Source of the DNA: Qipengyuania citrea
GTDB lineage: Bacteria > Pseudomonadota > Alphaproteobacteria > Sphingomonadales > Sphingomonadaceae
Length of the DNA stretch: 64,000 nucleotides
Assembly (NCBI RefSeq): GCF_009828015.1
Contig: NZ_WTYG01000004.1
Coordinates: 1 to 64,000, forward strand
Reading direction: 5' to 3'
Below, piece by piece: positions 54,040 to 62,006 of the stretch. Every line of letters begins with the position of its first letter. The first letter of the stretch is position 1. A program made the position numbers and the translations under genes. The notes beneath the pieces were generated by a model, which was not told the origin of the DNA, ran no database searches, and saw only the letters and a list, made by a program, of their open reading frames with translations.

Positions 54040-54504
54040 TTACGGAAAGGACGCGAAGACGCTCTGTCCGGTTGGGCCAAAGGCGATGACGTCGTAAGGC
54101 TGGATCCGGTTTCCGGCCTCCATGCCGGGCGATCCCAGAGGCATTCCCGGAACCGCAAGGCCGGCAACGCCGGCGGGCCGCTCGCGCAAAAGCTGGTCTA
54201 CTGCCTCGGCGGGCACGTGACCTTCGATGATGTATCCATCGACCTCCATCGTGTGGCACGACCACAATTCTTCCGGTACGCCGCGCGCTGTCTTGATCGC
54301 CGCCATGTCGTTGCTATCGACCGATGCCACCTTCGCGTTCATCCCATCTTCAAGATGGCCTGCCCAGTTGAGACAGCATCCACATCCGGGGTCCCTGAAC
54401 ATCGTATAGGTCGCTGCCTGAGCCACGTTCGAACAGGCTGCCAGCACGAGCAAGGCCACGCCGCTAATCGGTCGCCGGAACAGGGCAGGCTTTTTCCAGA
54501 TCAT
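54040..54504 (-). CDS. DUF411 metal-binding lipoprotein or exported protein
   Basis: 154 aa from ATG 54504 (ATGA overlap with the methyltransferase). A signal segment with LLVLAACSNVAQA may be a lipobox (Cys24). DUF411 site DPGCGCCLNWAGHL, then CHTMEVDGYIIEGHVP and LAVPGMPLGSPGM. Paralogous to 39058-39504 but under the ECF promoter rather than CueR. Predicted periplasmic copper binder. Confidence 0.85.
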   Translation of the reverse strand: MIWKKPALFRRPISGVALLVLAACSNVAQAATYTMFRDPGCGCCLNWAGHLEDGMNAKVASVDSNDMAAIKTARGVPEELWSCHTMEVDGYIIEGHVPAEAVDQLLRERPAGVAGLAVPGMPLGSPGMEAGNRIQPYDVIAFGPTGQSVFASFP

Positions 54505-55205
54505 TGTGCAATTCCTTTCTTGTATCCGCGCCATAGCGAGATCGTCCCGGTCACCGTCGGGAACCGGTGGAGCAGGCATGGCTCGGTGAAGATTTCGGCG
54601 AACAGTTTTTCGACTTCGCCGTCGGCGCTGGGCTGCGTGTCGCTAATGCCGTCAAGCGACTGGACGGTCGCCCGGAAGAGGCTCCGCATGAGTGGGCTAT
54701 CCTGCTTCATATAATCGGCGATCAAGACGGTTCCGCCTGGCACGAGCAAGCTTTCGATGGTTTCCAGGATTGCCTGCTTCTTGCGCAAGGGAACCTGGTG
54801 AAGGACGAGGCTGCTGACGATCTTGTTCGGCTGCCACCCTGCGGGCAGCTCGAGGCTTTCGAGAAAGCCATTGTGCCATTTCACGAGATCGGCTCCCGCA
54901 CCAAACTTGCGCCGCGCAAGCGCGAGCGCCTCTTGGTCGGGTTCGACACCGATCAGACCCGCTTCCGGACAATCCGTCATCAAAGCCTTGAGAAGAGTGC
55001 CGGTTCCGCTGCCAACATCGATCACCCGGTCGCCGGGGATAAGGTGCAGTTCTTCGACAATCCTTTGTCGCCAGAGATGTTCGCGGGTGAACAGACCGAT
55101 CGCCCGGTCGTAAAGGGGCGTCAGAAAGCTCTTGCCAAGAAGAGGCGTAAATTCGCCGTGATCTTCAGATGCGGTGATATTGCTCACGAGTTGGTTCCCA
55201 TTCAT
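54501..55205 (-). CDS. class I SAM-dependent methyltransferase
   Basis: 234 aa. Methyltransferase motif I VIDVGSGTGTLLKAL at about residues 61-75, GVEPDQEALALAR for motif II, and IVSSLVLHQVP for the post-I segment. N-terminal residues LYDRAIGLFTREHLWRQRIVEEL are typical of UbiE/ArsM-like enzymes. No Cys ligands for arsenic are obvious. Substrate unknown; a lipid or quinone is possible. First gene of the divergent ECF-controlled pair. Confidence 0.85.
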   Translation of the reverse strand: MNGNQLVSNITASEDHGEFTPLLGKSFLTPLYDRAIGLFTREHLWRQRIVEELHLIPGDRVIDVGSGTGTLLKALMTDCPEAGLIGVEPDQEALALARRKFGAGADLVKWHNGFLESLELPAGWQPNKIVSSLVLHQVPLRKKQAILETIESLLVPGGTVLIADYMKQDSPLMRSLFRATVQSLDGISDTQPSADGEVEKLFAEIFTEPCLLHRFPTVTGTISLWRGYKKGIAQ

Positions 55206-55242
55206 CCCGGGTTCGACCCGATTCTGACAGACCCGTCTCGGT

Positions 55243-55269
55243 TACGTATGGCGGTGGACATTCCCTCAA
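55243..55269 (-). promoter_or_regulatory. predicted ECF-sigma promoter P4 (methyltransferase-DUF411 operon)
   Basis: Minus strand: TTGAGGGAATG, 11-bp gap, ACGTA (55247-55243), 37 bp before the methyltransferase start. Its -35 part is only about 10 bp from that of P1, which runs the opposite way. Confidence 0.75.
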
Positions 55270-55279
55270 AAAAAGAAGT

Positions 55280-55306
55280 TTAAGGGATTGTGCAGGCGAG
55301 CGCGTA
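55280..55306 (+). promoter_or_regulatory. predicted ECF-sigma promoter P1 (sigma operon, autoregulation)
   Basis: TTAAGGGATTG, 11-bp gap, GCGTA (55302-55306), 32 bp before the anti-sigma-like gene. Same motif as P2-P5. Confidence 0.78.
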
Positions 55307-55338
55307 TAGGACACGTGCAACCCACAGGAGTTTTTCGG

Positions 55339-55635
55339 ATGCGTGACAATCACTCTCTTGATGCGGTGCTCGGAACGCTTTCCACCACCGCCGCCAACGA
55401 GGTCCCAGCCGACTTCATGGATGGCGTTTGGCAGCGCGCCGGACAGCTTGGCGAAATCGCCGACCGACGCCGCCGGACGGCTCTGTTCGTCGGTCTGTTC
55501 GTCGTCGGGCTTGGAGCTGGCGCCGGAACGAGCGGTTGGCCCGGCGGCTATGGCACGTCTTCCGCGTCATTTGGCGAGAGTCTTATCCTCGGCGAACAGC
55601 TGTCCCCATCGGCGCTCCTCCATGTGGAGCAATAG
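55339..55635 (+). CDS. CnrY-like membrane anti-sigma factor
   Basis: 98 aa from ATG 55339 (CAGGAG upstream). A cytoplasmic N-terminal part of about 47 residues (LGTLSTTAANEVPADFMDGVWQRAG) precedes one membrane helix (TALFVGLFVVGLGAGAGTSG) and a short periplasmic tail. The size, topology and gene order match CnrY of Cupriavidus (95 aa), although sequence likeness is faint. It should hold the ECF sigma factor until the periplasmic sensor releases it. Three bases before the sensor gene. Confidence 0.75.
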   Translation: MRDNHSLDAVLGTLSTTAANEVPADFMDGVWQRAGQLGEIADRRRRTALFVGLFVVGLGAGAGTSGWPGGYGTSSASFGESLILGEQLSPSALLHVEQ

Positions 55636-55638
55636 GGT

Positions 55639-56073
55639 TTGAAGACGACGCATATCGTTCTCGCGGTGCTTCTCGCAGCACTTGCAGGATGCCTCGGCGC
55701 GATTGCCGCGGACCGCTGGGCCAATCACGAGGCTGGCTCCGGCCTCCACGATTTCGTGCACGACGAACTCACCCTGACGGCCGACCAGGAGCAGCGTCTC
55801 GATGCGCTCGAGGCTCGTTTCGCTGTCGAAAGGGCACGGCTCGAAGGATCGGCGCGTGCAGCCAATGCCCGGCTCGCCCAGGCGATGGAAACCGAGCATG
55901 AGTACGGTCCCGAGGTCTCGGCCGCGATCGACGAGGTGCATGCACGCATGGGCGATCTGCAGAAAGCAACGGTGCGCCATGTCTTCGACATGCGCGAAAT
56001 TCTCGAACCCGAGCAGCAACGCCAGTTCGACCGCAAGGTCTCCGACGCCTTGACCCGCGACCCTCGCGACTGA
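55639..56073 (+). CDS. CnrX-like periplasmic metal sensor
   Basis: 144 aa, TTG start at 55639. An N-terminal anchor (THIVLAVLLAALAGCLGAIAAD) leads to a four-helix periplasmic domain of the CnrX/Spy/CpxP type. His37, His41 (HDFVHDE), Glu58, His114 and Met118 (RHVFDM) correspond to the Cupriavidus CnrX nickel/cobalt ligands His42, His46, Glu63, His119 and Met123 with a constant shift of five. It should transmit metal binding to the anti-sigma protein. The context is copper genes, so the natural ligand may be Cu. Confidence 0.85.
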   Translation: MKTTHIVLAVLLAALAGCLGAIAADRWANHEAGSGLHDFVHDELTLTADQEQRLDALEARFAVERARLEGSARAANARLAQAMETEHEYGPEVSAAIDEVHARMGDLQKATVRHVFDMREILEPEQQRQFDRKVSDALTRDPRD

Positions 56074-56079
56074 AGCGCC

Positions 56080-56640
56080 ATGTCGGGGGCGGGCGACAAT
56101 CCGGATGAGGCCCTTGTTTCGCAGGCGAGGGCTGGAAACAAGCGGGCTTTCAGCCAACTCGTCGAGCATGAAACTGGTCGGCTTCTCGCGCTCGGGACAC
56201 GCATGCTTTCCTCTCCTTCTCAGGCCGAGGACGTTGTTCAGGACAGCCTCGCTTCGGTGTGGCTGACGCGCCATCGGCTTGATCCAGACAAGCCGATCGG
56301 ACCCTATCTGACAACCGTCGTCCTCAACCGCTGCCGGGACCGTTTGCGCAGGCGCAAGGTCGCGGGCTTTTTCGGACTGTCGGGTGATGACGAACTCCAT
56401 TCCATCGCCGACGATTTGCCTGGTCCTGAAGCGTTGGCCGTTTCCAGGGAAGAGCTCAATCTCGTTCAGGCCGAGATCGCGCGAATGCCTGTAAGGCTGC
56501 GCGAAGCGCTTGTGCTCGTGACCATCGAGGGGCGTAGCCAGGCCGAGGCGGCCGATCTTCTCGGAACGACCGAAAAGGCGATCGAAACCCGCGTATATCG
56601 CGCGCGCAACAGGCTGAAGGAGCGCTTCGAAAAACTTTGA
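56080..56640 (+). CDS. ECF sigma factor, CnrH/RpoE-like
   Basis: 186 aa. Region 2 (FSQLVEHETGRLLALGTRMLSSPSQAEDVVQDSLASVW split across about residues 24-62) has the ECF EDVVQD motif, and region 4 (MPVRLREALVLVTIEGRSQAEAADLLGTTEKAIETRVYRARNRL) its HTH. It completes a Y-X-H order as in cnrYXH and nccYXH. It presumably reads promoters P1-P5; P2 begins on its own stop codon. Confidence 0.9.
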   Translation: MSGAGDNPDEALVSQARAGNKRAFSQLVEHETGRLLALGTRMLSSPSQAEDVVQDSLASVWLTRHRLDPDKPIGPYLTTVVLNRCRDRLRRRKVAGFFGLSGDDELHSIADDLPGPEALAVSREELNLVQAEIARMPVRLREALVLVTIEGRSQAEAADLLGTTEKAIETRVYRARNRLKERFEKL

Positions 56641-56663
56641 GGGGTTGGCTGGGCGCGCGCGTA
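56637..56663 (+). promoter_or_regulatory. predicted ECF-sigma promoter P2 (copAB operon)
   Basis: TTGAGGGGTTG, 11-bp gap, GCGTA (56659-56663), 33 bp before the copA-like start. The TGA of the -35 part is the stop codon of the sigma gene. Confidence 0.78.
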
Positions 56664-56695
56664 AGTAACGGTAAACGCCAAGTCAGGAGCCCTTT

Positions 56696-58504
56696 ATGAT
56701 CGCCGTCAATCGACGCAAGTTTCTCGGAGCCGGAGCAGGAGGAATGGGTCTGCTCGGCCTTGCCGGGGCGATGCCTGCCTGGGCACGGGGCGCGGACATC
56801 CTCGCAGGTAACGCCCGCAAGGGGCTGGACGAGATATCCGGCCCCAATATCGACCTCACCGTTGCCCGATCGGCCTTCGCGACCGGCAACAGGCGCGGCG
56901 GCGCGATCGCCGTCAATGGCACGATCCCCGGTCCGCTGTTGCGATTGCAGGAAGGCACGACCGTCCGGCTCAATGTCCATAACCAGCTCGAGGAAGATAC
57001 CTCGATCCACTGGCACGGTCTGCTCGTGCCGTTTCAGCTCGATGGAGTGCCTGGCGTGAGCTTTCCCGGCGTCAAACCGGGAGAGACCTTCACCGCCGAA
57101 TTTCCGGTTCGCCAGTCGGGTACCTACTGGTGGCACTCGCATAGCGGCCTGCAGGAACAGGCCGGGCATTACGGCGCGATCGTGATCGACCCCGCCGGAC
57201 CCGATCCGGTCCAGGCCGACCGCGAATATATCGTGGTGCTGAGCGAATTCAGCGAAATGTCGCCCCACACGATTTTCGACAAGCTCAAGAAGGGCGAAGG
57301 CTACTTCAACTACAACCAGAACACCTGGACCGACGATTACCCGCTTTCGGGCGAGGATCGCCGGATGTGGGCGAAAATGCGCATGATGCCGACGGACATC
57401 CTCGACGTGTCGAGCGCGGCTTATACCTATCTTCTGAACGGCCATGGCCCGCTCGACAATCTGGAATACCTCTTCCGCCCGGGCGAACGCGTGCGGCTGC
57501 GCTTCATCAATGCCGGCGCCATGACCTTCTTCAATATTCGCATTCCCGGCCTGCCGATGACCATCGTTCAGGCGGACGGGCAGAACGTCGAGCCGGTGGA
57601 GGTCGACGAGTTCCAGATCGGTGTGGCCGAGACATACGACGTCGTCGTGACGCCGGGCGCGCAACAAGCCTACACGCTGGTCGCGGAGTCGATGGACCGC
57701 TCGGGCATGGGTATTGCCACACTCGCGAGCGCGCCCGGCGCTCGCGCCGCCATTCCGCCGCTGCGCGATCCGCCGCTTCTGACCATGGCCGACATGGGCA
57801 TGAGCGGCATGGACCACGGCTCGTCTGGCGATGCCGGCATGTCGGGCATGGACCACGGAAGTGGCGGCGACATGGCGGGGATGGATCATGGTTCGTCCGG
57901 CCAATCCGAGATGGCAGGCATGGCCGGCATGTCGGGGATGCAGATGCGCGACACGTCGCTTCTGCCGCCCGATGTGAAGGTCGGGCCCGGTCTCGACATG
58001 GTCTCGATGAACCCGGTCGACCGCATGGGCGATCCCGGCATCGGTCTCGCCGATGTGCCGCATCGTACGCTCGACTATCGCAAGCTGCGCGCTCTGACTC
58101 CACACCGCGAGGGCCGCACGCCGTCCCGGCGAATGGAAATTCATCTGACCGGCAATATGGAGCGCTACATGTGGTCGTTCGACGGCAAGAAGTTCTCCGC
58201 CGTCTCAGACGAGCCGATCCGTTTCGCCTATAACGAGCGCGTGCGCGTGAAGCTCGTCAACGACACGATGATGGCGCACCCCATTCACTTGCACGGTCAT
58301 TTCTTCGAGCTGGTCAATGGCGCGCCGGCCGATCGTCAACCGCTCAAGCACACGGTAATCCTGCAGCCGGGTGGCAGCGCGCAGTTCGACCTGACGGCGG
58401 ACGAGCCGGGCGACTGGGCCTTCCACTGTCACCTTCTCTACCACATGCATGCCGGGATGTTTCAGATCGTCACGGTCGCCAATCCCGACGGGAGCGAAGC
58501 ATGA
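56696..58504 (+). CDS. pcoA: PcoA/CopA-type copper-resistance multicopper oxidase
   Basis: 602 aa. A Tat signal (NRRKFLGAGAGGMGLLGLAGA) directs it to the periplasm. Copper motifs HWHG, WWHSHSG, HPIHLHGH and HCHLLYHMHAGM are present. A Met/Asp/His-rich insert near residues 360-415 (MSGMDHG repeated, MAGMAGMSGMQM) binds extra copper as in PcoA/CopA. It oxidises Cu(I) and sequesters copper. Coupled by ATGA overlap to copB. Named copA in Pseudomonas; distinct from the ATPase. Confidence 0.93.
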   Translation: MIAVNRRKFLGAGAGGMGLLGLAGAMPAWARGADILAGNARKGLDEISGPNIDLTVARSAFATGNRRGGAIAVNGTIPGPLLRLQEGTTVRLNVHNQLEEDTSIHWHGLLVPFQLDGVPGVSFPGVKPGETFTAEFPVRQSGTYWWHSHSGLQEQAGHYGAIVIDPAGPDPVQADREYIVVLSEFSEMSPHTIFDKLKKGEGYFNYNQNTWTDDYPLSGEDRRMWAKMRMMPTDILDVSSAAYTYLLNGHGPLDNLEYLFRPGERVRLRFINAGAMTFFNIRIPGLPMTIVQADGQNVEPVEVDEFQIGVAETYDVVVTPGAQQAYTLVAESMDRSGMGIATLASAPGARAAIPPLRDPPLLTMADMGMSGMDHGSSGDAGMSGMDHGSGGDMAGMDHGSSGQSEMAGMAGMSGMQMRDTSLLPPDVKVGPGLDMVSMNPVDRMGDPGIGLADVPHRTLDYRKLRALTPHREGRTPSRRMEIHLTGNMERYMWSFDGKKFSAVSDEPIRFAYNERVRVKLVNDTMMAHPIHLHGHFFELVNGAPADRQPLKHTVILQPGGSAQFDLTADEPGDWAFHCHLLYHMHAGMFQIVTVANPDGSEA

Positions 58505-59814
58505 AAATTCGTATTGCCAGCCTGCTCGCATCGGTCGCAGCCGGCTCAGTTCTCGCCTCCCCCGCGGCGGCACAGCATGCCGGTCATTCGCCGACGGAAC
58601 CGCAGCAGAGTGTCGAGGCGCAGTCTGACGCGAAGACGAAGTGCGAACTAGAAGCCGAGCGCCATCGCGCAAAGGGGCATCCCGTAGCAGATGGAGCATG
58701 CGAACCGGCTGCTCAGCCTGAAGCCGCCATGGACCGCTCGCAGATGGATCATTCAACCATGGATCATGGTTCGATGACCGCTCGGGACGGTCATTCTGGC
58801 ATGACAATGCCGATGGACGCTGCCCGTCCACAGGCATCGCCCGAAAGTCATGACGGAATGGATCACGGCTCTATGCCGCAGGGCAAGCCTGCCGAAGGCG
58901 CGATGGATCATTCGCAGATGAATCACGGCGAGATGGGACAGGCGGAAGCCAGTTCGTCGATGGACCATGGGCAGATGGATCACAGCCAGATGAGCCATGG
59001 GGAGACGCCTTCGCAGGACATGCAGGGCATGGACCATTCGGCGATGCAGATGGGCGCGGACGATGATATCCCGCTGCTGCCGCCTCCTCCAGAAGCCGGG
59101 AGCGGCCCCGCGCGCGCGGCGGTCGCCATCTGGGGCGAGGAAGCCATGAACGAAGCGCGCCGCGAGCTTGTCCGCGAGACCGACGGAGGAATGCGCTTCT
59201 GGTTTCAGGGCGATCGGCTCGAATACCGCGCCCGCGAGGGGAAGGATGGATATCTGTGGGACATCCAGGGCTATTATGGCGGCGACATCGACAAATTCTG
59301 GTTCAAGTCAGAGGGGGAGGGCAGCTTCGGCGAACCCATAGAAGGTGCCGAGGTTCAGGCGCTCTGGAGCCGCGCCATTGCGCCCTTCTTCGATTTCCAG
59401 GCGGGTGTTCGCCAGGACCTCACCGGTCCGGAGCGCACGCACGCGGTTATCGGCATACAGGGCCTCATGCCGTACCGTTTCGAGGTCGATGCTGCGGCCT
59501 TCGTGTCCACCAAGGGCGATGTGACCGCGCGGATCGAGGGCGAACTCGACCAGCGCATCACGCAGCGGTTGATCCTCCAGCCCAGAGCCGAACTCGCGCT
59601 TTCTGCGCAGGACATTCCCGAGCTGGGCATCGGTGCCGGTCTTGATCGGATCGAGGCGGGCCTGCGTCTACGCTACGAGTTCGCACGCGAATTCGCACCC
59701 TATGTCGGCGTTTCGCAGGAATGGCGCATCGGCGACAGCGCGGATTTTGCGCGGGCCGCCGGAGAGGATCCGAGCGTCACCAATTATGTCGTCGGTGTGC
59801 GATTCTGGTTCTGA
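58501..59814 (+). CDS. pcoB: CopB/PcoB-type outer-membrane copper-resistance protein
   Basis: 437 aa. A signal peptide (MKIRIASLLASVAAGSVLASPAAAQ) is followed by a Met/Asp/His-rich segment to residue 180 (MDHSTMDHGSM, MDHGQMDHSQMSHG). From about 200 the conserved CopB beta-barrel begins (WGEEAMNEARRELV, DRLEYRAREGKDGYLWDIQGYYGGDIDKFWFK) and it ends in VGVRFWF with the terminal Phe of outer-membrane proteins. It cooperates with the PcoA-type oxidase in binding or exporting copper. Confidence 0.93.
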   Translation: MKIRIASLLASVAAGSVLASPAAAQHAGHSPTEPQQSVEAQSDAKTKCELEAERHRAKGHPVADGACEPAAQPEAAMDRSQMDHSTMDHGSMTARDGHSGMTMPMDAARPQASPESHDGMDHGSMPQGKPAEGAMDHSQMNHGEMGQAEASSSMDHGQMDHSQMSHGETPSQDMQGMDHSAMQMGADDDIPLLPPPPEAGSGPARAAVAIWGEEAMNEARRELVRETDGGMRFWFQGDRLEYRAREGKDGYLWDIQGYYGGDIDKFWFKSEGEGSFGEPIEGAEVQALWSRAIAPFFDFQAGVRQDLTGPERTHAVIGIQGLMPYRFEVDAAAFVSTKGDVTARIEGELDQRITQRLILQPRAELALSAQDIPELGIGAGLDRIEAGLRLRYEFAREFAPYVGVSQEWRIGDSADFARAAGEDPSVTNYVVGVRFWF

Positions 59815-59838
59815 AATTTCAAAAAGGATAGAACTTCC

Positions 59839-60357
59839 ATGACCAAGACTTTGACACGCATCGCGGCGACTGCGCTTGTTGCCACGCTGATACCGCTGCC
59901 AGCCTTCGCCCAGCAGATGGACCACTCTTCCCATGCGAACCATCAGATGCACGCGATGGACGCTTCGGCGGACGATGTCGCGGGCGCTGAAGAAACCCTC
60001 AAGGCCTATCGCACCGCTCTTGAAGCGCGCGACGCGCAGGCAATGCGCGCGCTCTTCACCGAGGACTCGGCCATCTTCGAGAATGGCAAGGCCGAAGGAA
60101 GTTTCGCGAATTACATGGAGCATCATCTCGGACCCGAGCTCGACGCGATCGTGAGCTTCACCTTTACCGACCCCACGCTGACCGTCACCCGGATGGGGCA
60201 CATGGCCCATGCCTATGAGACGTATGGCTATCGTATCGAACTTACCGATGGCCGGGTGATCGAGCGCGACGGCGTGGCGACATCGGTGCTTGCTCACGAT
60301 GCGGACGGGTGGAGAATCGTCCAGTACCATTCCTCGTCGCGCGCGCCGCGCAACTGA
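59839..60357 (+). CDS. exported NTF2-like (DUF4440/SnoaL) protein with His/Met head
   Basis: 172 aa. Signal peptide MTKTLTRIAATALVATLIPLPAFAQ, then MDHSSHANHQMHAMDAS, a probable copper-binding stretch, then an NTF2-like fold (LKAYRTALEARDAQAMRALFTEDSAIFENG). NTF2-like proteins vary from enzymes to binding scaffolds, so function is open. Co-directional with copAB, 24 bp after copB. Confidence 0.8.
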   Translation: MTKTLTRIAATALVATLIPLPAFAQQMDHSSHANHQMHAMDASADDVAGAEETLKAYRTALEARDAQAMRALFTEDSAIFENGKAEGSFANYMEHHLGPELDAIVSFTFTDPTLTVTRMGHMAHAYETYGYRIELTDGRVIERDGVATSVLAHDADGWRIVQYHSSSRAPRN

Positions 60358-60384
60358 TTACGGCTTTCGAAGAGGTAGCACCGG

Positions 60385-61116
60385 TTGGCAACGCCGTCGC
60401 TGAAGCTGCGCTTGCATGTGCTCGGCAGCAAGATCCACAAATGGCTGGCGATTTTCGTCGGTGTCCAGGTCCTCTTGTGGATGGGAACCGGCGCCCTCAT
60501 GTCGTTTCTCGACCTGGAAGAAGTTCGCTCCGAACATGTCGTTTCGCGTGAACGAGAGGCGCTACCCGCCGACGCCCCGCTCCCGGCCTGGGTCGCAAGC
60601 GACGGTACTCTTGCAGCGGTAGCGACACGTTCGCTCGACGGCGATGCCGTGACCGAGGTCCGAAAGGTCGACGGTAGCGTGAGCCTCCACGATCCGGTGA
60701 CAGGGCGCAAACTCTCCCCCATCTCTGCTGCGACGGCAAGATCCATCGCGTTGCGCGCATGGACCGGACCGCGCACGACGATCGAAGGCGCGCGGCTCGT
60801 TCACGAACCGGTGGGAACCGAGTTTCGCGGACCATTTCCGGCCTGGCAGGTCACCTATGCTGACGAGGCTTCGACGCGCATCTACATCGATGCCAGCAGC
60901 GGCACGCTCGGGGCGGCGCGCAGCGATACATGGCGCCTGTTCGATTTCATCTGGGGCCTGCACATCATGGATTGGACCGAGCGCGATCGCATCAACAGTT
61001 GGTGGCTGCTCCTGTTCGGTATTGGCGGCACGATCATAGCCCTGTCGGGTTTCGTCCTGCTGGCGAACCGGATGCCGAGGCTGCGTCGTCGCACAAAGAA
61101 GAGCAAGCTCGCCTGA
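60385..61116 (+). CDS. PepSY-domain membrane protein
   Basis: 243 aa; TTG start at 60385 after GAGGTAGC. An N-terminal helix (KWLAIFVGVQVLLWMGTGALMSF), a periplasmic domain of about 130 residues, and a second helix (WWLLLFGIGGTIIALSGFVLL) make the usual two-span PepSY_TM layout; HKWLAIF and GLHIMDW are family-like. PepSY proteins include ferric-reductase-like members; several copper islands have them. A role in metal reduction or signalling is inferred. Confidence 0.82.
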   Translation: MATPSLKLRLHVLGSKIHKWLAIFVGVQVLLWMGTGALMSFLDLEEVRSEHVVSREREALPADAPLPAWVASDGTLAAVATRSLDGDAVTEVRKVDGSVSLHDPVTGRKLSPISAATARSIALRAWTGPRTTIEGARLVHEPVGTEFRGPFPAWQVTYADEASTRIYIDASSGTLGAARSDTWRLFDFIWGLHIMDWTERDRINSWWLLLFGIGGTIIALSGFVLLANRMPRLRRRTKKSKLA

Positions 61117-61243
61117 GCCCATGGGGCTTATTCGCGTGGGCGCACTGGGCCAGGAGCCGAATGCGTTCGACGATCGCGATCGAGTCGTCAGCAGACGTGA
61201 TACGGCGGACGCACATCTGTCGCACCAATACCATCAAATTAAT

Positions 61244-61270
61244 GTGAGGGGCACGCGGCTGCCGTGCGTA
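61244..61270 (+). promoter_or_regulatory. predicted ECF-sigma promoter P3 (DUF2231 gene)
   Basis: GTGAGGGGCAC, 11-bp gap, GCGTA (61266-61270), 50 bp before the start of the DUF2231 gene. It agrees with P1, P2, P4 and P5 in both parts and the spacing. Confidence 0.72.
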
Positions 61271-61320
61271 TCAGGCACATAGGTCGCACTGCAACTGCCG
61301 GGCCGGGAGATATACGAGAC

Positions 61321-61992
61321 ATGAAAGCCCCCTCATTTTTGGCGCTGCTCGCCGCAAGCCTGCTCTTCGTCGGACCCGTTCAGGCTCATGGCGACGAAAA
61401 GCACGGCGAACAGGCGAGCGCCGCGCCTGCTGCCACCAATGGCGATGCGCACGACCAGGCGGCCATGGCGCAGATGGGCGAGACTGCCGATGCTGGCGAG
61501 TCGTCCGGCGCGCACGACGAAGCGGGCGGAGGCCATGACGAGGCCGGTGGCCATGCGGATGTGGGCGAGGCCGGACTCATGGCCGTAATGAAGAAGCTGC
61601 ATCCGGCAACGATCCATTTCCCGATCGCCTTGTTTCTCATGGCTGCGGCCACCGAATTGTTCGTGATGCGCCGGAAAGGAGCGGGCCTGGAAAGTGCGGT
61701 GCGCGTGCTTGTCTACGGCGGAGCCATCGGCGCGGTGGTCGCAGTCCTGTTCGGATGGATTCACACCGGGCTGTGGTTCGGCGGCGACACTGTCATGCAG
61801 GTGCATCGATGGAACGGTATGCTGATCGCGGTTCTCGGTATTGCGATGGCGTATCTCGCGAGCAGGCCGAGCCAGAGCCGTGCATGGTTGCGCGCCTCGA
61901 TCTTCTCCATGGCGGCACTCGTTCTCATCCAGGGCTTCCTTGGCGGCGAGCTCGCGCATGGACCGAACCACCTCGGTATTTCCTGGCTCTGA
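61321..61992 (+). CDS. DUF2231-like membrane protein with His-rich periplasmic head
   Basis: 223 aa from ATG 61321. After a signal peptide ending VQAHG the chain is rich in His, Asp, Glu, Ala and Gly (HGDEKHGEQ, GAHDEAGGGHDEAGGHADVGE). Four membrane helices follow, starting LHPATIHFPIALFLMAA, the DUF2231 signature; it ends LGGELAHGPNHLGISWL. DUF2231 proteins look like cytochrome-b561-type four-helix bundles. Likely a copper- or haem-linked membrane protein. Confidence 0.82.
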   Translation: MKAPSFLALLAASLLFVGPVQAHGDEKHGEQASAAPAATNGDAHDQAAMAQMGETADAGESSGAHDEAGGGHDEAGGHADVGEAGLMAVMKKLHPATIHFPIALFLMAAATELFVMRRKGAGLESAVRVLVYGGAIGAVVAVLFGWIHTGLWFGGDTVMQVHRWNGMLIAVLGIAMAYLASRPSQSRAWLRASIFSMAALVLIQGFLGGELAHGPNHLGISWL

Positions 61993-62006
61993 AGGAGTTG
62001 AAAAGC

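Noticed and set aside
56456-58144. 562-codon minus-strand frame opposite the multicopper oxidase gene
   Set aside because: The sense strand encodes an unmistakable PcoA-type oxidase; the opposite frame is a His/Arg-rich mirror of it.
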